DNA of 20,766 nt from Bacillota bacterium (GTDB taxonomy: Bacteria > Bacillota > Clostridia > DSM-8532): assembly GCA_023459915.1 (NCBI GenBank), contig JAEWSN010000145.1, positions 1-20,766 on the forward strand. Reading direction: 5' to 3'. How positions within the stretch are numbered: position 1 is the stretch's first letter; each line of letters opens with the position of its first letter. Shown piece by piece: positions 1 to 7,124 of the stretch. Both the position numbers and the translations under genes were made by a program. The notes beneath the pieces are model-generated. The model ran no database searches. It saw nothing but the letters and a program-made list of their open reading frames with translations, and was not told the DNA's origin.

Positions 1-2
1 AG

Positions 3-1172
3 ATCATCGAGCGGGACGGCCGTTCGAATGCCGCGGAACTGGCGGAGAAGATGGCGGAGATCGTGCGTTCGCTCGACAAGACGCGCCCGGTCACCAACGC
101 CTTGTGCGACCTGTGGGAGGAGCGCAAGCCGGAGGATCCGCCGGAATTTTTCCGTTCCCGGTTCATGGAGAAGACGGCCGGGTTTTCGGCGCCGCTGGAT
201 GTGGTGGGCTGGAACTACCTGCTGCACTGGTACGATCAGGCGGCGGACATGTATCCGGGGCGCGTGATCTGCGGCACGGAAACCTTCCCGAAGGACGCGT
301 TCGACTACTGGGCGGCAGTGGAAGCCCATCCCAACATCATCGGCGATTTTGTCTGGACCAGCCTCGACTATCTGGGTGAGGCCGGCATCGGCCATGTGAA
401 GCATCATGAGAGCGATCCGTTCCTGATGCCGTTCCCCTGGCATCACGCCAATTGCGGGGATATCGACATCTGCGGCAACAAGCGGCCGCAGTCCCACTAT
501 CGCGACTGCGTGTGGGGCATTGCCACCGCGCCTTGTATTGCCGTGCACGCCCCGGAGCGGTACGGGAAAACAGCCATTTTGTCTCCCTGGGGCTGGCCGG
601 AGGTGTCCGCCAACTGGACCTGGGCGGGCTGGGAAGAGAAGCCTTGTGTGGTGGATGTCTACAGCACCGCCGATGAGGTGGCGTTGGTGTGCAACGGCAA
701 GGAACTGGGCCGCAAGCCGGCTGGCAGGGCCCACAAGCATCTGGCTTCGTTCGAGGTGACTTATGTGCCGGGAAAACTGGAAGCCGTGGCCTATTGTGAC
801 GGCGTGGAAACCGCGCGAACCGTGTTGGAAACAGCGGGCCCGGCGGCATCCATCCGGTTGACGGCGGACAGGACCCAATTGAATGATGGCGCGGGGGATC
901 TCTCCTTTGTGCAGGTGGCACTGCTGGACGCACAGGGCCGGTTGGCCACACAGGCGGAAAACCGGTTGCACTTCACGGTACACGGTGCCGGACAGCTGCT
1001 GGCCGTCGGCAATGGCGACCCCGCTTCCGAGGAAGCGTTTGTGGGGACAACCAGGAAAGCCTGGCGCGGACTGGCAACGGCGGTGGTACTGGGCGGTGCT
1101 GCGGGGAAAGCAACATTGACCGTGACCGGCGAGGGACTGGTTCCCGCTGCCGTTGAAGTGGAAATCGGCTGA
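3..1172 (+). CDS. Glycoside hydrolase family 2 protein (beta-galactosidase-like), 3' part only
   Basis: The frame is open from the window edge, so the N-terminal sugar-binding and Ig-like domains and the start lie outside. About 389 residues are visible. The first ~115 residues are the end of the GH2 TIM barrel: VVGWNYLLHWYD, then GRVICGTETFP, whose Glu sits where the GH2 nucleophile is expected, then GDFVWTSLDYLGEAG. A DUF4982-like domain follows (around WEEKPCVVDVYSTADEV), and the C-terminus is an Ig-like GH2_C domain (IRLTADRTQLNDGAGDLSFV). The family hydrolyses terminal beta-galactosides and related glycosides. No signal peptide can be judged. The next gene start is only 13 bases downstream. 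The family call is confident; substrate is not determinable here. Confidence 0.9.
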   Translation: MIERDGRSNAAELAEKMAEIVRSLDKTRPVTNALCDLWEERKPEDPPEFFRSRFMEKTAGFSAPLDVVGWNYLLHWYDQAADMYPGRVICGTETFPKDAFDYWAAVEAHPNIIGDFVWTSLDYLGEAGIGHVKHHESDPFLMPFPWHHANCGDIDICGNKRPQSHYRDCVWGIATAPCIAVHAPERYGKTAILSPWGWPEVSANWTWAGWEEKPCVVDVYSTADEVALVCNGKELGRKPAGRAHKHLASFEVTYVPGKLEAVAYCDGVETARTVLETAGPAASIRLTADRTQLNDGAGDLSFVQVALLDAQGRLATQAENRLHFTVHGAGQLLAVGNGDPASEEAFVGTTRKAWRGLATAVVLGGAAGKATLTVTGEGLVPAAVEVEIG

Positions 1173-1185
1173 AAGGGAGGTCTCC

Positions 1186-1369
1186 ATGCGGATACTCGTT
1201 GACGCGGACGCCTGCCCGGTCAAGGACATCATTGTCCGGCTGGCCAGACAACGCGGCTGCCATGGTGCGGCGGGCCGGCGGGCGCTCGGGCAGCACCAAA
1301 AAACGCTCGGCCGGGGATGATGCAAAATTCGAGGCGACCTATTTGCGTGTACTCGATGCAGCGCTGTAG
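1186..1369 (+). pseudogene. DUF188 (YaiI/YqxD family) gene with its centre deleted
   Basis: ATG 1186 follows a good RBS (aaagggagg) and encodes MRILVDADACPVKDIIVRLA, the conserved start of the YaiI/YqxD (DUF188) family. After about 25 residues the similarity stops. From 1263, in another frame (offset 77 bases), the sequence reads VRRAGGRSGSTKKRSAGDDA and on to RVLDAAL and a TAG at 1369, which matches the family's Arg/Gly/Lys-rich C-terminal end. Family members are about 150 residues, so roughly 90 central residues are gone and the frame is shifted. The first frame ends at 1320 after 44 codons. The function of intact members is poorly defined; they have a PIN-like nuclease fold. This copy should be dead. 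Confidence 0.8.
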
Positions 1370-1403
1370 GAGCGCGTTCGGTTTGAGCGTGCTGTCCTGA
1401 CCT

Positions 1404-2849
1404 TCAATGCGCTTTGTTGGTCACGTATTGCTGATGCGCGCTTCCAGGTTTGTCAGGTATCGTGAGATGTATATGCCCTGCCGCAACAAGCGGCATGACG
1501 TATTTTTTAATGGCATACGTGACGGAGGTCAGATTCAGAAAGGTTGCAATTTCTTTTCTGTTCCTCGGGATTTGACAGAAATCCAGAAGATCGTCTGTGG
1601 TTCTCTCTCTCTTGGGGCTTGCGTTGCTCGCCTCATTGTAAAGCTTTACACAAAAAGAACCGCGGATTTCAGAAAACTGAGGCTCAGGGAGCCCGTGTAC
1701 ACGCATTTCCCGTTGGATTGTCGGAATGCCGGAATAGCGGTTTTCTACAAAACCCATCAGTTCCATTGCGTTTGCCAGAACGGGATTCCTTGTGTCTGCC
1801 TGAATTTTCCCCAACTGATCGATGCTGATTCGACCATAAAGACCGCCAGGATTGATGAGTTCGATACGGTTCTGGAACATGACAAGTTGGATTGGCATTC
1901 CTTCGGTATGAATACTGTAATCCCTGTGAACAAGCGCGTTGAGAACACATTCTCTGACTGCCTTCATTGGGTATTCGGTTTTGTCATTGCGAAGGCCTGT
2001 TATCGGGTCGATTCGTGTGGCATGTCGCATGTTTTTCATAACGAAGGCAAGCGTGTCTTCCAACATCTGAGGAAGGGGGCCGTCGATACGTTTGTTGTCG
2101 ATGAATCGAATGCCGTCCGTTGTTTCCTCACCCATTTGCAGCCCTGGAACCACCGTCGCGATGATGCCCAGCTGTGGGAAAAATGCCTGAGGGAAGGAGC
2201 AAAAGAGAAGCAGCGCTGAAAGTGTGATTTTTCCGTTCCTTGTGATACTCATCAGTTCTTGAATACGTTCCTCAGAAAGCTGTGAGAGATTGGGTTTGTC
2301 TTCTTTCAGTTTTTGCATGTACCTTTCCAGAAGTGTCTTGTTCAAATCTTGAAGCGTCGCACGCGATACGGGCCGTATGTCATCCTCATATTTCTTTCGA
2401 TAGGCTTCATAGCTGTATATTTCATAATCCGTCATCGGATGATCGGCATCGCCAACACGAACGTAGGAACCTTTGAAAATGCCTTTCCCCTTGTAATAGC
2501 ACGGGCGTTCTGCGATGTCTATCGGAGGTATTTCCACACCGACAAATGTCAGGCCAGCCTCTTGAACCATGGTAAACAGCGGACGTACCTGGGGCTGCAT
2601 CTGAAGGCACTGTTCGCCAATTTTTTGCATCAAGTCCTGCGCGTCATAGACACCAACTTTTCGAAAGGATTGTGATTCATCCAACCCGAAAAGCAGCACA
2701 CCGCCATCCTCCCTGTTGGAGAAACTGGACAAGGTATCGTACAGTCGTTTCGGACAATCCTGATGGGCAGCTTTCACTTCTATGCCATCTGTTTCAGACT
2801 GAATGCGTTGGACAAAATCGATTATTTCGAGGAGTTCATTTGATTGCAT
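1404..2849 (-). CDS. AlbA_2 (Schlafen-type) / HATPase_c_4 putative DNA-binding ATPase
   Basis: 481 residues. An AlbA_2 (Schlafen AlbA_2) domain spans about 15-140 (GIEVKAAHQ, SSFSNREDGGVLLFGLDE, GSYVRVGDADHPMTDYE). A RecG-like HATPase_c_4 region lies at about 295-390 (AVRECVLNALVHRDYS, RIELINPGGLYGRI). A C-terminal winged-helix-like segment covers about 415-480. Such proteins are annotated as RecG-related or putative transcriptional regulators and some occur in defence islands; the role here is unknown. Two in-frame ATGs lie 6 bases apart. The inner one (2847-2849) has GGAGG (2857-2861) 7 bases ahead, the outer (2853-2855) only 1 base, so the inner start is chosen. Base composition is clearly more AT-rich than both flanks, suggesting horizontal acquisition. 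It is a single gene with its own promoter and operator-like repeats. Confidence 0.85.
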   Translation of the reverse strand: MQSNELLEIIDFVQRIQSETDGIEVKAAHQDCPKRLYDTLSSFSNREDGGVLLFGLDESQSFRKVGVYDAQDLMQKIGEQCLQMQPQVRPLFTMVQEAGLTFVGVEIPPIDIAERPCYYKGKGIFKGSYVRVGDADHPMTDYEIYSYEAYRKKYEDDIRPVSRATLQDLNKTLLERYMQKLKEDKPNLSQLSEERIQELMSITRNGKITLSALLLFCSFPQAFFPQLGIIATVVPGLQMGEETTDGIRFIDNKRIDGPLPQMLEDTLAFVMKNMRHATRIDPITGLRNDKTEYPMKAVRECVLNALVHRDYSIHTEGMPIQLVMFQNRIELINPGGLYGRISIDQLGKIQADTRNPVLANAMELMGFVENRYSGIPTIQREMRVHGLPEPQFSEIRGSFCVKLYNEASNASPKRERTTDDLLDFCQIPRNRKEIATFLNLTSVTYAIKKYVMPLVAAGHIHLTIPDKPGSAHQQYVTNKAH

Positions 2850-2889
2850 ATGCATTCCTCCGGAAGAGATGGATTTCAGAAAACTCGCA

Positions 2890-2916
2890 AAAGTGAGTCT
2901 GACACAGACTCACTTT
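2890..2916. promoter_or_regulatory. Perfect 12-bp inverted repeat, probable operator
   Basis: The arms aaagtgagtctg (2890-2901) and cagactcacttt (2905-2916) are perfect reverse complements around the 3-base centre aca. The element lies 40 bases upstream of the chosen AlbA_2 start and overlaps the proposed -10 and start point on the minus strand. This position fits a repressor site, possibly autoregulatory given the protein's winged-helix-like C-terminus. In RNA it would also form a 12-bp hairpin with a 3-nt loop in the 5' leader. No T-run follows, so it is not a simple terminator. Confidence 0.65.
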
Positions 2917-2940
2917 ATCAAATTATCAGTTATATTTCAA
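2912..2940 (-). promoter_or_regulatory. Candidate sigma-70-type promoter of the AlbA_2 gene
   Basis: On the minus strand TTGAAA (2940-2935) is followed after 17 bases by TAAAGT (2917-2912). An alternative is TTCAAA (2951-2946) with an 18-base spacer to GATAAT (2927-2922). Both lie in the AT-rich stretch 2917-3010. The rest of the gap up to the MATE gene (about 2960-3119) shows no ORF with recognisable similarity. Confidence 0.45.
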
Positions 2941-2956
2941 ATATTTTTGAAATATA
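2931..2956. repeat. AT-rich 11-bp inverted repeat
   Basis: tatatttcaaa (2931-2941) and tttgaaatata (2946-2956) are perfect reverse complements with 4 bases between. The repeat overlaps the proposed -35 hexamers of the AlbA_2 promoter, so it could be a second regulator site, UP-like sequence or chance AT-rich symmetry. Confidence 0.45.
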
Positions 2957-3119
2957 TTTGCTATTACAATGCAAATTCTAAAAAGAATAAAATGCTTTTT
3001 CGAAATTGCATTATTTGTTCAATTCGCAGGTGGTTGGGCCTATCGTTCCCGGCCACTGCCGATCCTTTTTGATCAACTGGAAGCCTTCCGGAAATGACCT
3101 GAATTGTTACAAACGTGTT

Positions 3120-3136
3120 ACGGTACCTGGTACCGT
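3120..3136. repeat. GGTACC-type palindrome at the 3' end of the MATE gene
   Basis: acggtacc (3120-3127) and ggtaccgt (3129-3136) are perfect 8-bp inverted arms around one base, touching the stop codon of the MATE gene. Thirteen bases of the same core recur in the leader of the EamA transporter at 8124-8139. It could be a REP-like intergenic palindrome. No T-run follows on the minus strand, so it is not a canonical terminator. Confidence 0.5.
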
Positions 3137-4521
3137 CATGCGTGTGTAAGGTTCTTGATCCACTTGAACCGGTTGACCTTGATGACGGCGACGATGCATT
3201 TGAGGATTTGATCGGACTTCAGGAGGGCGAACACCAGCACGGGATCCGCGTGGAACACGAACGCGGCCAGCATCGCCGAGGGAATCACAAATCCCCAGAT
3301 GTGGATGAGGTCGTTGACCAGCACGAAATGCGTGGCGCCGCCGGCCCGGACGATGCCGGTCAGTACGGACATCTGGTAGGCGGTGCCCACAATGGTGACG
3401 GCCAGCACGCCCATCATGCGCAGCGCCATGGTCTTGGCCTCGGGGGAGAGGTTGTACAGCAGCAGCACCGGTTCGCGCACGAACCACAGGATGATGCCGG
3501 ACAGCAGCCCAAGCACCAGATAAATGCGCTGCAGGTGTTTGGTGTAATGCTTCACCAGCGGAATGTTGCCGGAGCCGACCGTTTGACCGATGAGGATGGC
3601 GGTGGCCCCCGCCGTGCCGTAAACCAGCACGCCGACCATCTGGAAGATGATGCTGGCAATGCTGACGGCCGCCGTGGCGGTGGCGCCCAGGTGGCCGATG
3701 ATGCCGCCCTGGACTGCCAGATTGATGCCCCAGGTGATGTCGCCGAGGATGACGGGGAAACCGTATCGGAAATACCGCTTCAGTAGTTCCATGTCCAGAT
3801 GGAACAGGTTGGAAAGCCTGATGTGGAGACGATCATCGATGAACAGCACGTAGAGCGTCATGATGATGCACTCCATGATGCGCACGGTCAGCGTGGCGAT
3901 GGCGGCCCCGCGGACCCCCAGCGCCGGCGCGCCAAGGTTCCCGAAGATGAACACCCAGTTGAGGAACACATTGACCACAAAGGTGACCATTGACAGGTAC
4001 ATGCCAATCTTCACGCGCTCCACCACCCGCATGGCGCCGATGAGCACCTGGGTGACGCAGTAGAACAGGTAGGACCAGCGGATGAGCGTATAGTAGCGCA
4101 TGGCCTCCGGCATCACCCGCTCGTCGTTGGAGAAAAGGCGTAATATGCCCATCGGATCGATCATGGCCCAGGTGAACATCAGGGCATTGACAGACAGGCC
4201 GAAAATCAGCGTCATGCCAACAATGGATCGGACGCGTACCGCGTCCCGTTTGCCCCAGTATTGGTTGGCCAGCACCATCATGGCCGAGGCCAGTCCGATG
4301 ACCAGCATGTTCAGCAGGTTTTGAATCTGGTTGGCCACGTAGACGCCGGACAGCGCCACCTCGCCGAGACTTCCCACCATGAGGTTGTCTGCCAGCCCCA
4401 CGGAGAAGGTGATGATGTTCTGAAGCGCGAGCGGCGCGGCCAACATCATGAGCCGCTTGAAGAGGCTCATGTCGATGAATCCCGACTGGATGGGGACGTG
4501 GGTCTGCGTTTGTGTGTGCAT
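3136..4521 (-). CDS. MATE family multidrug/toxin efflux transporter
   Basis: 461 residues, the usual MATE length, with about 12 hydrophobic segments. Family hallmarks include LMMLAAPLALQNIITFSVGLADNLMVGSLGE at the start (TM1 region with the conserved Pro), ANQYWGKRDAVRVR after TM3, and in the second half GYGF-like YGFPVILGDITWGIN plus GTAGATAILIGQTVGSGN. These proteins export cationic drugs or metabolites in exchange for Na+ or H+. The start at 4519-4521 (MHTQTQTHVP) is preferred because AGGAGG lies 7 bases ahead; a longer frame to 4563 lacks a comparable site. It is divergent from the GH140-like gene, with a 198-bp shared upstream region. Substrate is unknown. Confidence 0.92.
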   Translation of the reverse strand: MHTQTQTHVPIQSGFIDMSLFKRLMMLAAPLALQNIITFSVGLADNLMVGSLGEVALSGVYVANQIQNLLNMLVIGLASAMMVLANQYWGKRDAVRVRSIVGMTLIFGLSVNALMFTWAMIDPMGILRLFSNDERVMPEAMRYYTLIRWSYLFYCVTQVLIGAMRVVERVKIGMYLSMVTFVVNVFLNWVFIFGNLGAPALGVRGAAIATLTVRIMECIIMTLYVLFIDDRLHIRLSNLFHLDMELLKRYFRYGFPVILGDITWGINLAVQGGIIGHLGATATAAVSIASIIFQMVGVLVYGTAGATAILIGQTVGSGNIPLVKHYTKHLQRIYLVLGLLSGIILWFVREPVLLLYNLSPEAKTMALRMMGVLAVTIVGTAYQMSVLTGIVRAGGATHFVLVNDLIHIWGFVIPSAMLAAFVFHADPVLVFALLKSDQILKCIVAVIKVNRFKWIKNLTHA

Positions 4522-4603
4522 GAAGTGTCCTCCTGCAGGGTTGCCTCCGCTGTGCGTCGGCAATCACGATGCGGCATGGGCTGCCGGAAAAGTGCCATAT
4601 TGC

Positions 4604-4632
4604 ATCATAACACGTGCTTATGGCGTCAACAA
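4604..4632 (-). promoter_or_regulatory. Candidate promoter of the MATE gene
   Basis: On the minus strand TTGTTG (4632-4627), a 17-base spacer and TATGAT (4609-4604) lie about 85 bases upstream of the MATE start. For the divergent GH140-like gene the only -10-like sequence seen is TACAAT (4656-4661), without a convincing -35. A small palindrome gcaac-gt-gttgc (4668-4679) sits between that and its RBS and might be an operator. Confidence 0.45.
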
Positions 4633-4719
4633 TGTACGAAATGGCTGTTGGCTTGTACAATAAGACAGCAACGTGTTGCCATTGAAACGCCAAATCAGGA
4701 TTAAGGGAGGACAACGCTC

Positions 4720-6042
4720 ATGGCTGCAAACCCTGCTGTTCAGTATCTGACACCAAGTCCCTTGCGCGTCAGCGGGAACCATCGTCATCTGGTTCGGGCG
4801 GATGGGGCGCCGTTTTTCTGGCTGGGCGATACCGCATGGGAACTCTTCCACGCCTTGACGCTGGAAGAAACGGAGGCCTACCTGGACTGCAGGGCAGAAC
4901 AGGGCTTTACGGTCATCCAGGCGGTCGCGCTGGCCGAACTTGACGGTCTCACCGTGCCCAACGCGGCTGGACGGCTGCCGTTGAAACAGAATGCGGAAGG
5001 GAGGTACGACCCCGCCATGCCGGACACCGATGGCGACAGCTACTGGGACCATGTGGACCGGGTGCTGGCGTTGGCGGCGGAGAGGGGCCTGTACATCGCG
5101 CTGCTGCCCACCTGGGGCGACAAATACCATGTGCTGTGGGGCAAGGGCCCGGATGTCTTCACGCCGCAAAACGCCCATGCGTACGGTCTGTGGTTGGGCG
5201 CGCGGTATCGCAACCGGCCCAACATCATCTGGGTGCTGGGGGGAGACCGCCCATTGAAAACGCGCCGGCACCACGAGATCATCAGCGGCATGGCCGCCGG
5301 TCTGCGTGAGGGAGATGGGGGGACGCATCTCATGACCCTGCATCCTTCCGGGGAATCATCCTCTTCCGATTATGTCCACGACGAACCCTGGCTCGATTTC
5401 AACATGATGCAGACCGGCCACGGGCGGCAGCATCTGCCGTCGTGGCAGTTCCTTGAAAAGGACTATGGGCTCGAGCCCGTCAAACCGGTGCTGGATGGCG
5501 AGCCGAGGTATGAGGATCACCCGGTTGGGTTCAAGCCGGAAAACGGCTTCTTTGACGCGGCGGATGTGCGCCAGGCTGTGTGGTGGAGCGTGCTGGCGGG
5601 TGGATTCGGTGTCACGTACGGCCATCACGGGGTCTGGTGCATGAATCGGGAACCCCGGACGTATTTCCCGTTGACCTGGCAGCAGGCATTGCGGCGGCCC
5701 GGTGCCGGACAGATGCGGCACCTCAAGGCGCTGCTGCTCTCCCGGCCCTTGCTCGAACGGGTTCCGGCGCAGGAGATGATTCTGACCCAATATGAGGGTG
5801 CGGGGCATCTGCAGGCCGCACGGGGTGAGCGGTACGCGTTTGTGTACACGCCGCTGGGACTTCCCGTGCATGTGTCGCTGGACGTGCTTGCCGGGAATGC
5901 GGCCGACGTGTCCTGGTTCAATCCCCGGACAGGTGAATGGGCTGCGGTTGGCCGATTTGACAACACGGGGGCACAAACCTTCCGACCCGCCATGCAGGGA
6001 CGCGGAGAGGATTGGGTTCTGGTGATCGACGCGGTGGATTGA
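4720..6042 (+). CDS. DUF4038 / GH140-like glycoside hydrolase (apiosidase family)
   Basis: 440 residues with no signal peptide, so probably cytoplasmic. The N-terminal (beta/alpha)8 DUF4038 domain begins at about residue 12 (RVSGNHRHLVRADGAPFFWL, GDTAWELFH). In the family the acid/base and nucleophile are an Asp and a Glu; the matching positions appear to be Asp176 in NIIWVLGGD and Glu261 in VLDGEPRYE. A small C-terminal beta domain (about 350-440, YAFVYTPLGLPVHVSLD, ADVSWFNPRTGEW) resembles the collagen-binding-like domain common in these enzymes. The characterised GH140 member removes apiose from pectin (rhamnogalacturonan II); the substrate here is inferred only at family level. The RBS gggagg is about 10 bases before the ATG. 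The GH2 gene nearby supports a glycan-use context. Confidence 0.85.
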   Translation: MAANPAVQYLTPSPLRVSGNHRHLVRADGAPFFWLGDTAWELFHALTLEETEAYLDCRAEQGFTVIQAVALAELDGLTVPNAAGRLPLKQNAEGRYDPAMPDTDGDSYWDHVDRVLALAAERGLYIALLPTWGDKYHVLWGKGPDVFTPQNAHAYGLWLGARYRNRPNIIWVLGGDRPLKTRRHHEIISGMAAGLREGDGGTHLMTLHPSGESSSSDYVHDEPWLDFNMMQTGHGRQHLPSWQFLEKDYGLEPVKPVLDGEPRYEDHPVGFKPENGFFDAADVRQAVWWSVLAGGFGVTYGHHGVWCMNREPRTYFPLTWQQALRRPGAGQMRHLKALLLSRPLLERVPAQEMILTQYEGAGHLQAARGERYAFVYTPLGLPVHVSLDVLAGNAADVSWFNPRTGEWAAVGRFDNTGAQTFRPAMQGRGEDWVLVIDAVD

Positions 6043-6146
6043 GAGGGTTGCGTGGATTGAATGGATTGCGTGGATTGAGAGGGTTGCGTGGATTGAATGG
6101 ATTGCGTGGATTGGATGGATTGGATGGATTGAATGGATTGCGTGGA
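6035..6146. repeat. 9-bp minisatellite with 36-bp higher-order unit
   Basis: Twelve consecutive 9-bp units of the form TGGATTGNN (two read AGGGTTGCG), plus 4 bases, run from inside the last codons of the GH140-like gene. Units 1-4 (6035-6070) and 5-8 (6071-6106) are identical 36-bp blocks; units 9-12 are a related third block. No spacers are present, so this is not a CRISPR array. The reverse strand stays open through it, giving an Ile-His-rich translation that I do not regard as a gene. Confidence 0.9.
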
Positions 6147-6187
6147 TGACGGTTCGCATCAACCTTTTAGTGGTAACCGGACTTCAT

Positions 6188-6251
6188 GGGGTCCGCAATT
6201 GCATCGCAAGGGGATCCTGGGGGTCCGCAATGACATCGCAAGGGGATCCTG
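6188..6251. repeat. 32-bp tandem direct repeat, two copies
   Basis: Positions 6188-6219 and 6220-6251 are abutting copies that differ only at two adjacent bases (tg versus ga). Each begins ggggtccgcaat and ends aaggggatcctg. They lie just upstream of the sensor-kinase remnant and downstream of the minisatellite. They could be a duplicated regulator site or a scar; nothing in the sequence decides this. Confidence 0.85.
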
Positions 6252-6281
6252 AAATGGAAGGTGCCTTCCTGGAGATATCGC

Positions 6282-7079
6282 ATGAATCATCATGGCAAGA
6301 GTTCCGGTTGGATCATGACGGCCCGACGGTACAGCAACCTGTCCGGAAGGCTCTTTTTCCTGCCTGAAGACAGCCTGGAACACCAGCATGGGCTCTCTTT
6401 CTGGCGCCAGTTGACGTTCCTTGTGTTTGCCACCTTCGTGATCTTTGTCACGCCGGTGCTGCTGGCCGTTGGTGCGGCGCAGTTTCTGCGTGAGGGGCGT
6501 GTGCTGGCAGCCGTTTTGCAGATGATCATCTATGTGCCCGTGGCCATCCTCTTGACGCGGAAAAGCCTGTCCCTGGAGATGAGAATGATCATCTGCCTTC
6601 TTTTCCTGGAGGTGTACGGCTTCCTGCTGTTGATGTCGACCGGGTCGAATGGCGCCGGTCTTCCCATCCTGATGGGGGTGCTTGTGCTGGCGGGCTGCAT
6701 GCTCGATAGAAAGCCTGCCGCCGGCTTTGCGATGTTTCATCTGTTCCTGATGGCAGCTTTCAGCGCGCTGCTGTACGCGAATGTGCTGCGTGCCTTGCCC
6801 GTGCATGGATATCGGAATGTCTGGACCATCAATGTCCTGACGAGTCAGGCGTTCGGCTACGTGCTGATGTATCTGGTCCAGGTGGCGCAGGCCGGTCTGG
6901 AGGCGCAGAGCCGGCATGCCGACAAATCCAGGGTGCTCGCGGAACGGCAGCGGACGGATGCCCTGCAGGCCAAGGAGGCGGCCGAGGTGTCCCGCTTGCA
7001 AACCGAGGTGGGCAGGGGCAGCACTTTCTGTTTCCAATGTCCGTTTCCGCTTGCCGATGAGCCGCATCAGCGCGTATGA
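6282..7079 (+). pseudogene. Membrane sensor histidine kinase remnant lacking its catalytic core
   Basis: The open frame has 265 codons. The start at 6282 has GGAG 7 bases upstream. Residues ~35-205 form about six membrane segments (FWRQLTFLVFATFVIFVTPV, AAVLQMIIYVPVAILL, MIICLLFLEVYGFLLL and others). A charged helix follows (ADKSRVLAERQRTDALQAKE), typical of the linker before a HisKA domain. Instead of HisKA and HATPase_c, the frame goes at once to LQTEVGRGSTFCFQCPFPLA, which closely resembles the very end of a HATPase_c domain (GxGSTFxFxLPLP). The simplest reading is an in-frame internal deletion of the catalytic core. As it stands it cannot autophosphorylate. A functional small membrane protein is possible but less likely. 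Confidence 0.7.
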
Positions 7080-7124
7080 TGGGAGAAGCGCAGCGGCTCC
7101 CCGGAGCGCAGGAGGATGTCTTCC

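Noticed and set aside
1370..3060. Mobile element carrying the AlbA_2 gene
   Set aside because: No transposase, integrase, terminal inverted repeats or target-site duplication could be seen at either edge; composition alone is not enough to call an element.
5356..6162. Minus-strand open frame with an Ile-His-rich repeat segment
   Set aside because: The repeat residues come from the 9-bp minisatellite and the rest is antisense to the GH140-like gene; there is no independent sign of coding.
6035..6251. CRISPR array
   Set aside because: Units are contiguous with no unique spacers, are short or present in two copies only, and no cas genes are near.
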